64,000 nucleotides of DNA, taken from contig JAKSYS010000097.1 of assembly GCA_022925895.1 (NCBI GenBank), forward strand, positions 60,496 to 124,495, read 5' to 3'. Below the pieces are notes generated by a model, which worked only from the letters and a program-made list of their open reading frames with translations, did no database searches and was not told the origin of the DNA. Below, piece after piece: positions 11,115 to 21,359 of this stretch. Origin of the DNA: Fragilaria crotonensis. Taxonomy: Eukaryota > Bacillariophyta > Fragilariophyceae > Fragilariales > Fragilariaceae. The translations under genes and the position numbers were made by a program. The first letter of the stretch is position 1. The number at the start of each line of letters is the position of its first letter.

Positions 11115-13127
11115 TTATGCAAGCGTCATCAGATCAAGTTTGTGCTTTTTTGTCCCTTTGTACCTTAGGAAATACCCACGACGAAAGCGAACAAATGAAC
11201 TCTTCACATCTGCTGTTGAAGTGCAATAATCAAGTGCCTCTTGGCACAACGGGAGTGCAACGACTTCATTTGCGTCATACACAAATCCTCCATGAATTGT
11301 TACCGCATGAGAACAATTGCCGTCAGACGCGTACAAGACACCAACCAAAATATGGCGCTCATCCAATAGATCTTTCTGCCAATCAAAACTTTTAGGGATC
11401 CTGTCAATAACAATCCACTTAGGTAGAATTTTCCTTGCACGCAGCATCACGCAATCAAGAGCATCAACGACAGCACCTTTCAAGATTTCCTCACCATAGA
11501 AATCTATTTCTGCGGCTTCTTTCTCAAATCCAAGTGAGTGAAGAGCTGAAGCTAACGATTTCGACACGCACAAATCCTTGCCATCCTTCTGTGTGAAGCG
11601 TACGGTCGGGGCACCAGGAACCTCCAAATGAGGATGCAGATGCAGATGAGAATGTTTAAAATCTCCAACTGGAACATCCACGAAACCTCTCTTCGAACTC
11701 TTAAGTTCATTAGCAAAGGCGTCACCGAAATTTTTCCTGACAAAAGTCTCGTCAAGGTCTGTTTCTTTCCCATTGTTCATTCTGCCGACCCACTTTTCTT
11801 TTATATTGATCGTTTTGCGAGGCTCTGGTTCGTCATCTTCTTCTTCGTCAAAGATTGTTCCTTTAAAGGTTTTGCCCGTCTTTTTCTTAAATGCCAGACG
11901 AATCGCTCTAGCTCTACTTGAACGTCTATTCTGCTTCTCTCTCAAATACTTTGTCATTGCCTCACTGTCAATGACGCGCATCTGTCGAGGTCCAGTGTAA
12001 CGCACACGAACAATTTTTTGTTTTCCGATCCACACCTCGATGTCCCGCGGAGCTTGTATCCAAGTATTGTCAAGGCGCATATTAATAATATGCTGAACAT
12101 CTTCTTCGGAAAATTCATCACGGACCCAAGCTTCATCCACCTGCATTTCCTCTTCCTGTTCTATAAAATTATCTTTGTTGTCCGGATCAACATCATAAAA
12201 TACCAAACGTGCCTTGAAAGTGTTGGTTCTGCTCACGTATTTGAGACCTTTTACCATGGAACGCCTGGTAAACATAAACTCTTTGGTAAGCTTCTTCTTG
12301 AATGTGGCTCGTTCATCCTTCAGTGCCTTTATAAGAGTGCGTATCCACTGTTGTTCCTTTTCGGTATTGTCGGGGTTGTGTAGTTGCGCTGCCCATGTAG
12401 ATATTAGGTTCTCATGCTTTTCGTCGGAATCCCATCCCCAAGCCTCAAAACTATCAGAAATGAATTGCTGGAGCTCACGTTCGTAGTCGGCATCGCGTTT
12501 CACCATAGGCTCTTCTTCCTCATGGTCGGTTCGATACTTGTCTTGGAAGCTTTTAATAGATTTCAAAGATTGGGTGCATATCTTCTTTCTCAACGAAGCC
12601 TCGTACTCTGCTTCCATCGCGTCAAGTTTTTCCTCTTCCTCAACTTGCTTTTTGCGGGAATTTCTTGCTCTTTTCTTTTGGTTTTCTGTTAAAGATTTGA
12701 ATCCCTCGTTATCATCAGAGCCAAGTCTCAATCTTTTGATCCAATCCACTTTTGCCTCTGAAGGCCGCTTGGGTATTCGCAGACGTCTGGGATCGAAAGA
12801 TTTCAAATACTTTACTGTCACCTTGTTAGGATCGTCCGCAGTAGTTTCATGACATGGCGGGGACACGGCAGAAGTTTCATCACTGGCTCTGGTAGCATCT
12901 TGCTTTTCACCCAAACCATTCGTGACTTCTATCGTTTCGTGAATATCATGATTTTCATCTTGGTCCATATCATGACTTTCATCTTGGTCCTCACGCATGA
13001 CATTATCACCGAATTCATTTGGGACTTCGATGCCTGCATGGACATCTCTAATTTCAGCTGTGACATCATCACCTAATTCATTGATGGCTGAATATGTTGC
13101 TGTTTGAACAGCAACATTTTCAGCCAC
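11115..13127 (-). CDS. Cargo frame with C-terminal papain-like (Cys-His-Asp) domain
   Basis: An open frame of 670 codons that begins without ATG; the first ATG in frame is at 12998. The N-terminus is acidic, the middle (residues about 105-420) is highly charged and helical, and the C-terminus (about 505-660) looks like a small cysteine-peptidase domain: C520 in DLCVSKSLASALHSLGF, H607 in CSHAVTIHGG, D618 in FVYDANEVVALPL. That order matches papain-fold enzymes, and similar domains recur in diatom proteins of unknown function. The frame overlaps the upstream frame (13073-16267) by 55 bp in another phase, and the missing ATG suggests the two are one gene broken by a shift or spliced. A substrate cannot be inferred. 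Confidence 0.6.
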   Translation of the reverse strand: MAENVAVQTATYSAINELGDDVTAEIRDVHAGIEVPNEFGDNVMREDQDESHDMDQDENHDIHETIEVTNGLGEKQDATRASDETSAVSPPCHETTADDPNKVTVKYLKSFDPRRLRIPKRPSEAKVDWIKRLRLGSDDNEGFKSLTENQKKRARNSRKKQVEEEEKLDAMEAEYEASLRKKICTQSLKSIKSFQDKYRTDHEEEEPMVKRDADYERELQQFISDSFEAWGWDSDEKHENLISTWAAQLHNPDNTEKEQQWIRTLIKALKDERATFKKKLTKEFMFTRRSMVKGLKYVSRTNTFKARLVFYDVDPDNKDNFIEQEEEMQVDEAWVRDEFSEEDVQHIINMRLDNTWIQAPRDIEVWIGKQKIVRVRYTGPRQMRVIDSEAMTKYLREKQNRRSSRARAIRLAFKKKTGKTFKGTIFDEEEDDEPEPRKTINIKEKWVGRMNNGKETDLDETFVRKNFGDAFANELKSSKRGFVDVPVGDFKHSHLHLHPHLEVPGAPTVRFTQKDGKDLCVSKSLASALHSLGFEKEAAEIDFYGEEILKGAVVDALDCVMLRARKILPKWIVIDRIPKSFDWQKDLLDERHILVGVLYASDGNCSHAVTIHGGFVYDANEVVALPLCQEALDYCTSTADVKSSFVRFRRGYFLRYKGTKKHKLDLMTLA

Positions 13128-16100
13128 GGATTGGCATTGACTTGGCTTTGAGTTACGAATGCAAACCTGACATCCCCGATTTCTGGTTTCTTTTCTTCGC
13201 TTTTTAAACGAAAAGCTGAGTCGTTACTGGACCCGTCGACATTGCTTGAATTTGCTTCTTGAAATTCTTGTTCATCGTCTGTATCTTGCAACACAAAGTC
13301 TGATTCATTATTCGTATCAGATCCCTGCACATGAGCAGATGGTGTTGTGACGTCCGTGACAACTCCTGCATGTCCTGCTCGCGTCATTTTGGTTGGTGTG
13401 GTCAAATCCACAACACTTCCTACCATAACGAAAGGTGGGTTTGTTGGAGGTGCTTGTTTAGCCTGCCGGAGCACAAGAGCAGCTTTCTCCTTTGTCTCTC
13501 TTGAGATAATTCGTTTTTTACCACGAGGCCATGAAAGTAAGTCCATGGTGGAAGCATACGCAATGTTTGGTTCATTTTTCTTGTCCAACATATATGGACC
13601 TCCAACAAATTGAAATTCAGCCATTCGATCAAACAAAGTAAACCACTGCTCTCTTACTGAAGAAAGGTAGTCTTTCTCCTTTTTCTTCTTCGCTCCAACT
13701 GCATCGTCATTACCTGGAAGCTTGGTCATTATGCTAACCGGCATGTGACAAAAAATCTCGCCACTGTTTTCACAACAAAAAGTAGGCATGTTTGCTCTGG
13801 AAAAAAGATCATCAAACAAGAAGTCGTCGTTTCGAGGGAGAAATTCACGGAACAATATTCCAATTGTTGCACAGACACCAACACCACAATTGTAGCCATC
13901 GCTCTGCAATGGGAAGTATCCATCTTCGTTGACGCGCAGTGCGGGGAAAAGATCGGTCCCTAACATGTCTCCTTCAGTATTTGATCCAAAAGGTTCCATA
14001 AATGTAATTCGTTGACTTCCCAGGTTCGACTTCATGTGCATTTCGTAGGAAGCACACAAGTTCAAAAACCAAATGACACCTTGATTTAATGCAACCTTGC
14101 GTGTACCATCATTGCGCAATGAGCAATACCGAAAGAAGCAAGGTCGCAGGACTGTCCCTGTGTTCGACGAAGAGTCGCTTTGTTCTTTGCTTTCAAAAAT
14201 GGAATCGGCATTGAACACAAACGTGGCAGACCAATGGTCGCGACCTTCACGAAATGGAAACACAATTATTCTTCGTTGAAGCAAACCAGGATTCCGACTG
14301 ACAACTTTGACAAGAAGGTTGCTCATGTGATTATTGTATTCGGACAATGCATCTGCAACCTCACGTCCGAGATTCTCTCTAACGACCACGTCCACGTCTT
14401 CTAAGGAACGAGTTCCGTCATCAAGCATTGCCTGAAGCGTTGCGGCTTGCGTCAACAACTTCTTATACCTAACGTATGAACCAAAGGCAATCGATATGCC
14501 TTCGCAAATACTAAACGGCACTACAAAAGCGGAATCTTCGTAACGTCCGTCGAGCATCAAAGTTGCAACCATCAAGTCCATTTCACTAGATGACATCCAA
14601 GTTGTGCCTTCAGAGTGGCTATGTATGATCCTTCGCAATATCGATATGTGACCTTTGACTGGAAGAGATGTCGCAGGCACAGGGTTTGCATAGGTTGGAG
14701 GTAATAGTTCTTGAATGCGTGGAAGTCCTTTGAGAAGCTTTTCAATCAAAGAAATTGAATACGACAGTCGAATCCCATTCGGTCCAAAACGTGGTGGTGG
14801 ATACTCACACCACGTAGCTTTCAAGGGTATGTGAACATTTTCGTCCAGTTGCAGGCCTTCCTTCGTTGCTTCTAACACCACCACAGATCCATCGTCGTCA
14901 ATTTCAATCACGGTTCGTAATTGTTGGTGGCCCAGGTGCATCAACTTAGTGGCGGATTGCCCAACTTGTTCGGGATCATCACCCCAGAATGAAAATGTAG
15001 ATTGTCGATGACTTCCCTTTCTCTTATTCGGTGGAACTGCAAATAGGACGTCTTGCAACTTCTGTGGAAGCAATGTGAAACCATCGTCGTGATTAGAATT
15101 GAGTCGTTGGAAGCCCAGCATACAGTAAAATCTGAATGCGCCCGGCTCATGGCATTGCAAAAAGACTTCAATATTGACTCCATCTTGGAATGCTGCACAT
15201 TGCTTGATAATGAGTATAAACATGAACTGGCCAATCCCTTGTCGACGCCATGATGCAGCAATAGATGGCATCGGATGTGTCCTGTCAGAAACTGCCAACC
15301 ATGTTAGCATGACATTGGTCTCCTTGGTCTCCTTATCAGCGTCGTCCAAAGACGCAGATTTTGGAGCCGTAGACGTAGCCGGAGATATGGATCCAGAGGG
15401 CTTGGAGTCATCATCTTTTTCATCAGGACATACAGAACGATACGATGCAGCTGATACGACATGAACGTGTTTGCGTAAATAAAATGTTGATTTGGGCAAG
15501 TCCTTGCTTCCAACTTTCGATGCCAATAACATAACTGTCGTATCCCGATTCAGCGACAGATCAATTTTGTAGGTATTCTCCTCATTTGCCTCAAACATGG
15601 TTAAATAAAACTTTCTTGCAAGACCTGTAAAGAATTCAAGCTTTGCCGAGGAAGCTTCCGCATGTTTCATTTTATCAACATGAAAAACTGTTGCCCTGGG
15701 ATCGACAACAACGATATTGTAGAGCCACTTTGAATTATCGCCTTCGTTCGGTTCAAGAAAGCGCCACATTCGCAAGTCCGTGCCCCATCCTTTAAATCTT
15801 TCTAATTGCGTTTCGAACACACCCACTCGACGTATCGTTTTAAAGCGTTGCACAACACCTCGGAGAGAATGCTTTCCATCACTTGGCAATTTTTGTAGCT
15901 CCGACAGCCCAGTGAAGCAGTACGCATCGGTGCGATATGTCCAAGAAGAAAGTGGCATGTCGCATGACAAACTTTGGGGGGCTTTAGCTCCCAGACTGGA
16001 TGAAGCTGTGTCTGTGTATGATTCCATTTTCTCTTCGCCTGTCTCTAATTGTAAAGATCCTTCAAAAGTAGGAGAATTCGTTGTGGTTAGAGCATGCACC

Positions 16101-16267
16101 GCTCGATGTACTTGTGAAGCATTGCTTGCTGCACTATCCCTTGTCTCAACAGCTGCAGCATTGACTGATTGAGAATTTGCCGCAGTTGAAAGAAGACGAA
16201 CTGCTGCATCAGCGTGCGATGCAGCAGTTGCCATTATTGTCAATCCATCATCAGTATTAACCGACAT
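13073..16267 (-). CDS. Cargo protein with GNAT-like region and C48 (Ulp1-like) protease domain
   Basis: A 1064-codon frame with a true ATG at 16267. Residues 1-100 are Ser/Thr/Ala-rich and likely disordered. Residues about 320-395 look like a GNAT acetyltransferase core, with the acetyl-CoA loop RRQGIGQ near 341-347 and the typical late strand FRFYCMLGFQRL. Residues about 540-815 look like a C48 peptidase: H678 in REGRDHWSATFVF, Q788 in PLQSDGYNCG and C794 in the same motif; the catalytic Asp is not clear by eye. C48 enzymes cleave SUMO/ubiquitin-like tails or polyproteins. Their gain by transposons is known, but a GNAT-like region in the same chain is not something I recognise. The frame ends by overlapping the protease-like frame downstream. 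Confidence 0.65.
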   Translation of the reverse strand: MSVNTDDGLTIMATAASHADAAVRLLSTAANSQSVNAAAVETRDSAASNASQVHRAVHALTTTNSPTFEGSLQLETGEEKMESYTDTASSSLGAKAPQSLSCDMPLSSWTYRTDAYCFTGLSELQKLPSDGKHSLRGVVQRFKTIRRVGVFETQLERFKGWGTDLRMWRFLEPNEGDNSKWLYNIVVVDPRATVFHVDKMKHAEASSAKLEFFTGLARKFYLTMFEANEENTYKIDLSLNRDTTVMLLASKVGSKDLPKSTFYLRKHVHVVSAASYRSVCPDEKDDDSKPSGSISPATSTAPKSASLDDADKETKETNVMLTWLAVSDRTHPMPSIAASWRRQGIGQFMFILIIKQCAAFQDGVNIEVFLQCHEPGAFRFYCMLGFQRLNSNHDDGFTLLPQKLQDVLFAVPPNKRKGSHRQSTFSFWGDDPEQVGQSATKLMHLGHQQLRTVIEIDDDGSVVVLEATKEGLQLDENVHIPLKATWCEYPPPRFGPNGIRLSYSISLIEKLLKGLPRIQELLPPTYANPVPATSLPVKGHISILRRIIHSHSEGTTWMSSSEMDLMVATLMLDGRYEDSAFVVPFSICEGISIAFGSYVRYKKLLTQAATLQAMLDDGTRSLEDVDVVVRENLGREVADALSEYNNHMSNLLVKVVSRNPGLLQRRIIVFPFREGRDHWSATFVFNADSIFESKEQSDSSSNTGTVLRPCFFRYCSLRNDGTRKVALNQGVIWFLNLCASYEMHMKSNLGSQRITFMEPFGSNTEGDMLGTDLFPALRVNEDGYFPLQSDGYNCGVGVCATIGILFREFLPRNDDFLFDDLFSRANMPTFCCENSGEIFCHMPVSIMTKLPGNDDAVGAKKKKEKDYLSSVREQWFTLFDRMAEFQFVGGPYMLDKKNEPNIAYASTMDLLSWPRGKKRIISRETKEKAALVLRQAKQAPPTNPPFVMVGSVVDLTTPTKMTRAGHAGVVTDVTTPSAHVQGSDTNNESDFVLQDTDDEQEFQEANSSNVDGSSNDSAFRLKSEEKKPEIGDVRFAFVTQSQVNANPWLKMLLFKQQHIQPSMN

Positions 16268-17255
16268 AATTGAATTGAATGGATCTCGTAGCTGATCTTC
16301 CTTTCTTCAAAGAACAAGTATCAAGAATGGGACGGTCACTAGAGAATGACCGGGATTTGTTGAATCAACAACCTCAAGGACGTCCACTAAGTCTCAGGTG
16401 CTTTGCTGGTTAGGCACGACGTGCGGACACACTACTTTAAATGAATAAAGCAAGATTCCCCAGGTGACCAGCGTCCACACAAGAAACAGATGTAACGCCA
16501 AGCCCCCACTCTTGGTACAAGTCTTTCCGAAAGGAATGACCAATGGTATTCGAAAAGGGTTGCTTGCTTTGTTGCTTGTTGAAGCAAAGGACTGTAAAGG
16601 TGGTGAAGTAGGACAAGAGAAGTGAGTGTGAAATGTATACACACCGGACGGTAAAAGTGGTTGCGCTGATCAAACACTGTGTCCTTGATACAGTAGAACA
16701 ATACTGCGTACGGAGTTATGCGGTACTGTGCTACAGTACTGTACTGCTGTAGGTACCTACTGTACCGACATTGAGAAATCACGTGCACTGGGCAGTTTCG
16801 TATATCCGGGTTACAAGACGATTTCACACAACAGCAAAATGATGAAGTCCATTCATAAACGGGGGAAAAAACAACAACACAAACACAGAACTCACACAAA
16901 TAAGACCAATGAGATGGTGGTGATCAAGAGGAGGTGTTCAGAAGAAAAGAGGTGGCAATGGGAAGGTGTGAAGAGAGAGTGAAGTATGCTGTTGAAGGTG
17001 ACAGGTTGTGTGCATTTGCTGTCAAACAACAACAAGATCGCTCGAAATAACGTCTTTTTAACGACTATTTAACGAGATTTAAAAAATATCTAATGCCGAG
17101 TAGTGGAGTACTACTCCAGTACTGTAGTACACACTCCTAAGTGCGACACCACCAGTCAGTAGTCAGTACTACCAATCGAGGAGTCCTCGTACTTCGACAT
17201 CTTAGTACAGCATCATCGTGTAACAGTGAACGTTGACCCCGCAACAAAACACGCG
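16268..17255. other. Gene-free stretch inside the giant transposon
   Basis: No supported gene. Two clusters of GTAC-rich palindromes lie here (about 16690-16770 and 17095-17220), the same kind of sequence as between ordinary genes. The stretch lies downstream of the converging small frame at 17256 and upstream of the ATG at 16267, so it probably holds that gene's promoter. Confidence 0.5.
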
Positions 17256-17813
17256 TCAATGAAGCTTGCGTTTCTTTGCCAACGGCGTTGGGGCGGTACA
17301 AGTACCATGATCACAAGCATACGACTCGTTAGAGTGAAAAAACGGCATGTTTTGTTTCTCGGAATGTATGCTGGGCGGCGATACAGACACAGAGATGGAA
17401 TCATTCGATTTTGGTTTGGAAACATTTTGCTTTGATTGCGGTTTGGAACCACTGATCAATGATATTTCTGTTTGTCTAGCATGGCGTGGACATTGGTTGT
17501 CTTCTTTGAATGAATTTGATACGGTTTCGTTGACGTATTCGATATCGTCAGCAAACGCCTCCAACATCTGTGATGTAATGACGGGCAGTGGCTGGACAAA
17601 GCACCGAAGATCAAAACAGTGAAATTCATCCGGTGAGGGGCATTCTTGACACAAACTTACGGAACCGACTGGTGATGAGCAAACAGCGGGTGATGAAGTC
17701 ATGATTGCTTGACGTGTGGCGGAATCGATAGATGCAACGTCTGCATGTTCCATGTGGCTTAGCATGAGTGCGGCCCTGGAATTGAAATTGATGCTGCCAT
17801 TTCTTGGTGGCAT
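17256..17813 (-). CDS. Small unknown cargo protein
   Basis: A 185-codon frame with ATG at 17813. It is Ser-rich and polar, contains a Cys-rich patch (VSLCQECPSPDEFHCFDLRC near residues 52-71) that could bind a metal, and ends in a basic PLAKKRKLH tail that resembles a nuclear localisation signal. No family recognised. It is divergent to the gene starting at 18013, with about 200 bp between the two ATGs, so they may share a promoter. Confidence 0.45.
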   Translation of the reverse strand: MPPRNGSINFNSRAALMLSHMEHADVASIDSATRQAIMTSSPAVCSSPVGSVSLCQECPSPDEFHCFDLRCFVQPLPVITSQMLEAFADDIEYVNETVSNSFKEDNQCPRHARQTEISLISGSKPQSKQNVSKPKSNDSISVSVSPPSIHSEKQNMPFFHSNESYACDHGTCTAPTPLAKKRKLH

Positions 17814-18012
17814 GAACGGTCACGTCAGACGTGTAAACGAAGCAAGTTTTAAATACTGTAATACTCGATTTCAGACATGTAAAATAACATAACAATTCAA
17901 AGCTTGTGTAGCCCGTACATTGGTAACGTAAAGGTTTACATGCCACAACACATTTATACGAAATGACACGCAAGAAGACCTGGTGGCTTTGAACGGATAG
18001 ACAAAATGCACA

Positions 18013-19469
18013 ATGTCACGCAAAACGCAGAATCGGAAACCAGCTGCAAACAAAGCCTGGACCATGGAGATTGATCCGACTAATGCTTTGCTTGCCTCGT
18101 TGACAAGTGCTCAACTTCCAGCGGTTGCTGAAAAACAAACGATAAAAGTAGCGTCTAACACAGAGCAGCATCATCAACGTGGTGCACAACCATCGGCATC
18201 AAATGGATGCTTTTCGTCAATTACGGCGGATCTCACAACAAGTCAAGCACGCGTTTCACCATTGCCGATGTGTGTGCAATTTGAAACAGATGCGGTAGGT
18301 GGGCACATGTTACAACCAACGGTAAGCCATGCCCCGTGTGATATGACATTGAGCGTGTCGACAAAACAGTTGCAGGTTTTAGTGACAGGCTGCGTGAAGC
18401 ACCAATTGTTTCGGAGAGTTAAATTTTTTGACGATGACTTGCATGGGGACTATGATTACAATCCGGAGTCTGTGTGTGGTATGGTGCGTAATTACTGCAA
18501 CGTTTCGTCTGTCGAAACAAACTTGCAATGGTGGCACGAAACACGAAAGAAAATTAAACGCACTCTTGAAATCATCGCAACAACTGCATTAAAGCAATGC
18601 GTTTACGTTTTCGAGGTATGTGCCATCCAAATAAAAGATCTCATGCTGTTTTGTGACTAACAAATGCCGATTGTACAGATGGCGAAACGGGCAAGATCAA
18701 TGGTTACCAAAGGATTACCGGTAGTGATGACGACATTGCCTACATGCTACAAATGCGACAGAATCAGGTCCATTACATTGCGTTGATGGATGTCTTTGCC
18801 CCTTGTATTGTTTCTAGCAGTGTGTGGAACAACGATGCCCTCATGGCCAAGTATTGTGGCGACAATCAAGACAATTTTCAGGAATATGTTCTAACCATTA
18901 GTGACGAAGCGTTTATGTTGTTGGTGTTGGTCAACTACGCTGCGCGTTGGGCAGCAGAATTACAAATGGAAAAGCAGATGGTGAGTCATTATTGCGGTTT
19001 GCCAACTGTTGCTCGAGTCAACCTGCTTACGAACAAACATGCAGGTGATGCCTTTGATGCATAACGCAGCAGAAATACAGCTGCCAGTAAGTACGATTTT
19101 ATTCGTGTGTAAATGTGGACCAATGAACAACCCGCCCGACCTAACGAATTCATCCCACTTTTGCGACAGCTTCCGAAGTATACGCATTCGCGCGTTAGTC
19201 GCCAGCAGCAAGCCAATGGTGGCATTGGATGGTCTGACGATGGCATTGCAAAATATAACGAGCTTTACGATCTTGTGGAAGTTGATCGTCAGTTGCGAGG
19301 CAACGCCTTCAATCAGGAGTTGTTGAAGGTTCACCAGAAACGGCGTCAGAAGAATAAATCATCCCACGCACCCATGGTTAACAATGAACGGGCAAAGAAG
19401 CGAAAACCTCGCGACGATCTTCGAAAGAGTCAGGCGTTCGATCGTAGACCCGAAATGACGCCATTGTAA
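18013..19469 (+). CDS. Unknown multi-exon cargo protein
   Basis: Starts MSRKTQNRKPAANKAWTMEI with ATG 18013. Probable GT-AG introns follow FEG near 18615 (GTATGT to TTGTACAG, about 18616-18679), after MEKQM near 18979 (GTGAGT to CATGCAG), and after a short exon ending near 19087 (GTAAGT). Coding pieces include GKINGYQRITGSDDDIAYML, then YVLTISDEAFMLLVLVNYAA, then GGIGWSDDGIAKYNELYDLV with a basic Lys/Arg-rich C-terminus. The first splice does not keep frame exactly, so either my boundary is off or one base is missing. The final part resembles small diatom transposon-associated proteins of unknown role. It lies last before the right end of the element. Confidence 0.45.
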
Positions 19470-19941
19470 CAATGCGTCGTGTTGTGTGGCTTTAGAGAGA
19501 TACAACGTTGTGTTATGTGATGGTTTTAGGGAATATGCATTATAATGATTCAGAAAGATGAATAGCCGTTACTATTAACGACGCATAGTTCTTTGCAGAT
19601 AGATGATAATAATACACCGCAGAACGCGTCACGCCAATTCAGGAACACTTTGTCATAAATAGCATCAACCTGAAAAGCAGATATCGGGTTTTACGTATTA
19701 TTAAGGTGAATGTATATGCAGTAATAAAACGTATTTACTTGAGTCCTTCTTTGATAAAGATGAAGAATGTATTCAGGAATATGAATTGCATGTATCAGGA
19801 TTACGTTGTTGTATACTCAGGAGTACGCAAAACTGTGCGTACCTCAACACGATTTACAACAAAAATGCTAAATATATACGTTAAAAAATAGACCTCGTTC
19901 TGAAAACGAAGATTTCGGATATATTTTTATCCTACGTATCG

Positions 19942-19954
19942 GTGCCCTTAGATG
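19942..19954 (-). repeat. Right terminal inverted repeat
   Basis: GTGCCCTTAGATG, followed by TA; exact reverse complement of 7736-7748. About 470 bp without a gene separates it from the end of the last cargo gene. Confidence 0.65.
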
Positions 19955-19956
19955 TA

Positions 19957-20660
19957 CGGCATGACCACCTAGAACACAGTCAGCGTTGCAGTTGCAAGCC
20001 TGAATGCAAATCCTTCAACACGCTATCAAAAAGCTGCCATGGAGACTTCGTGAAACAGCTGCTTATCATCTAAACTAGGTCAGATTGAATCGAAAGAAAT
20101 TCATGGCAGAATCCACCAGGAAATATACTGCAAGCATAACCATTATCAAGATTCCCAAAACAGACCTCACACCTCGGCATGGGTTCCATGTTGCATCTTC
20201 AACAACCAAACCACAATTTTGAATTGTATTTCGTAATCATGGAGATATTGTTTTCGCACGCACACGATGTGTCACGTCCTTGACGTTTCACAACCAATGA
20301 AAACCTAGTGGCAGGGGCTAAATTCATAGAATGTCACTCAAGCACATAGGCAGGTTGAAGCCTTCGCATTGCGATACAGACTTGGCTAGGAAATTTGAAA
20401 TTGACACTTTATTAATGGGAATGGGAAGAACAACATGCAACAGGCCGTAACACAGGTGCAATTGCAAAATCTTAATGTTTGGCGATCAAGATGGTCCAAT
20501 CAAGGGTGACTTCCGAACACTAGCGAAGCCGACGAATGGTTCCTTCAATATACATAGGCCGGAGTTGGTAACTCTGATTATTTGCTAAGCATCCTCAAAT
20601 GGAATGAATAAACATCAGCATGGATCATACGTTGTTCCCGGAGCGCCATTCTAGGAGACA
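19957..20660. other. Intergenic flank right of the giant transposon
   Basis: No supported gene, no obvious repeat apart from the direct-repeat copy that begins just after it. Confidence 0.5.
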
Positions 20661-20892
20661 ATGGAAAGTGTGACTCCAAATCAATATCATCAGATGAGTG
20701 TCGATGCACTGGACGATCATGCCATGGAGTTTCCAGAGCGGTTCGTCCCGCACACCTTCTCTAATGTATTCGAAACGAGATCTGACGTCAACGATGGCTT
20801 TATTTGTCCACCACTGATATCTATGATAAAGTGGACCCAAGTCATGTGGTCCCATGGTATAGGCTTAGCCGCCGAGGCTGACAACGTGGATG
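20661..20892 (+). repeat. Right copy of the diverged direct repeat
   Basis: Starts ATGGAAAGTGTGACTCC and carries the FETRSDVNDG and AEADNVDAHE coding-like patches shared with 7252-7480. The frame 20661-21002 runs straight on into the 51-bp tandem repeat. Confidence 0.55.
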
Positions 20893-20896
20893 CTCA

Positions 20897-20998
20897 CGAA
20901 TTCATTGTAGAGCACCACTTCAGACGGATTCAGTGGAAATATAGTAACGAATTTATTGTAGAGCATCACCTCAAACGGATTCAGCGGAAATATAGTAA
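20897..20998 (+). repeat. Two-copy 51-bp tandem repeat, in frame
   Basis: Units 20897-20947 and 20948-20998, differing at a few positions. Each encodes 17 residues (EFIVEHHFRRIQWKYSN and a variant), so the repeat keeps the reading frame and the changes are mostly conservative. This hints at past coding function. Confidence 0.8.
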
Positions 20999-21359
20999 CT
21001 AATGTAGGTACCAAAGTAGACAAGCGCAACGAGACATTCCTTCTTCTGCCCTCACCAGAATATCCATGACGAAAGCGCACTTCAAGGTGCGGAAAAGAAA
21101 ATGTTTTTCCAAATACGCGCACATGAGTGTGGTTGGGATCTCCTCTATGATGCATAACAGTGACGGGAGGCCTTCATTCGCGAAGAGTAACAAGGCTTCC
21201 AAAGCAGGGCCAAGATTCAACTGTTCATCCACCTTCGACGAAAACCCAAGTTGTCCAGAAACACGGTGCTGCATGGCAATCTGCACACCTGCACACATTT
21301 TCTCCGGATCAGCTGAAATTAGAGTTACGAAAAGACTTTAGAAAAGCGGAGTAGAATCA

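Larger units (their letters stand above)
7736..19954. mobile_element. 12.2-kb DNA transposon with transposase and protease cargo
   Basis: The left end CATCTAAGGGCAC (7736-7748) is the exact reverse complement of GTGCCCTTAGATG (19942-19954). Both are bordered by TA (7734-7735, 19955-19956), so the flank can be read as a TA target duplication; the match is 15 bp including TA. Inside are a plus-strand transposase region (8224-11001), two long overlapping minus-strand frames (11115-16267), a small minus-strand frame and a multi-exon plus-strand gene. The transposase resembles the CACTA/Plavaka/KDZ group, and the CA-starting end suits CACTA-type elements, though a 2-bp TA duplication is not diagnostic. 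Cargo proteases of the C48 class are known from plant CACTA and MULE elements and from Zisupton-like elements; the set here looks unusual. Confidence 0.65.

Noticed and set aside
7736-19954. Maverick/Polinton or giant-virus insertion as explanation for the protease cargo
   Set aside because: No polymerase B, retroviral-type integrase, packaging ATPase or capsid-like frame is visible, and the inverted ends are only 13 bp.
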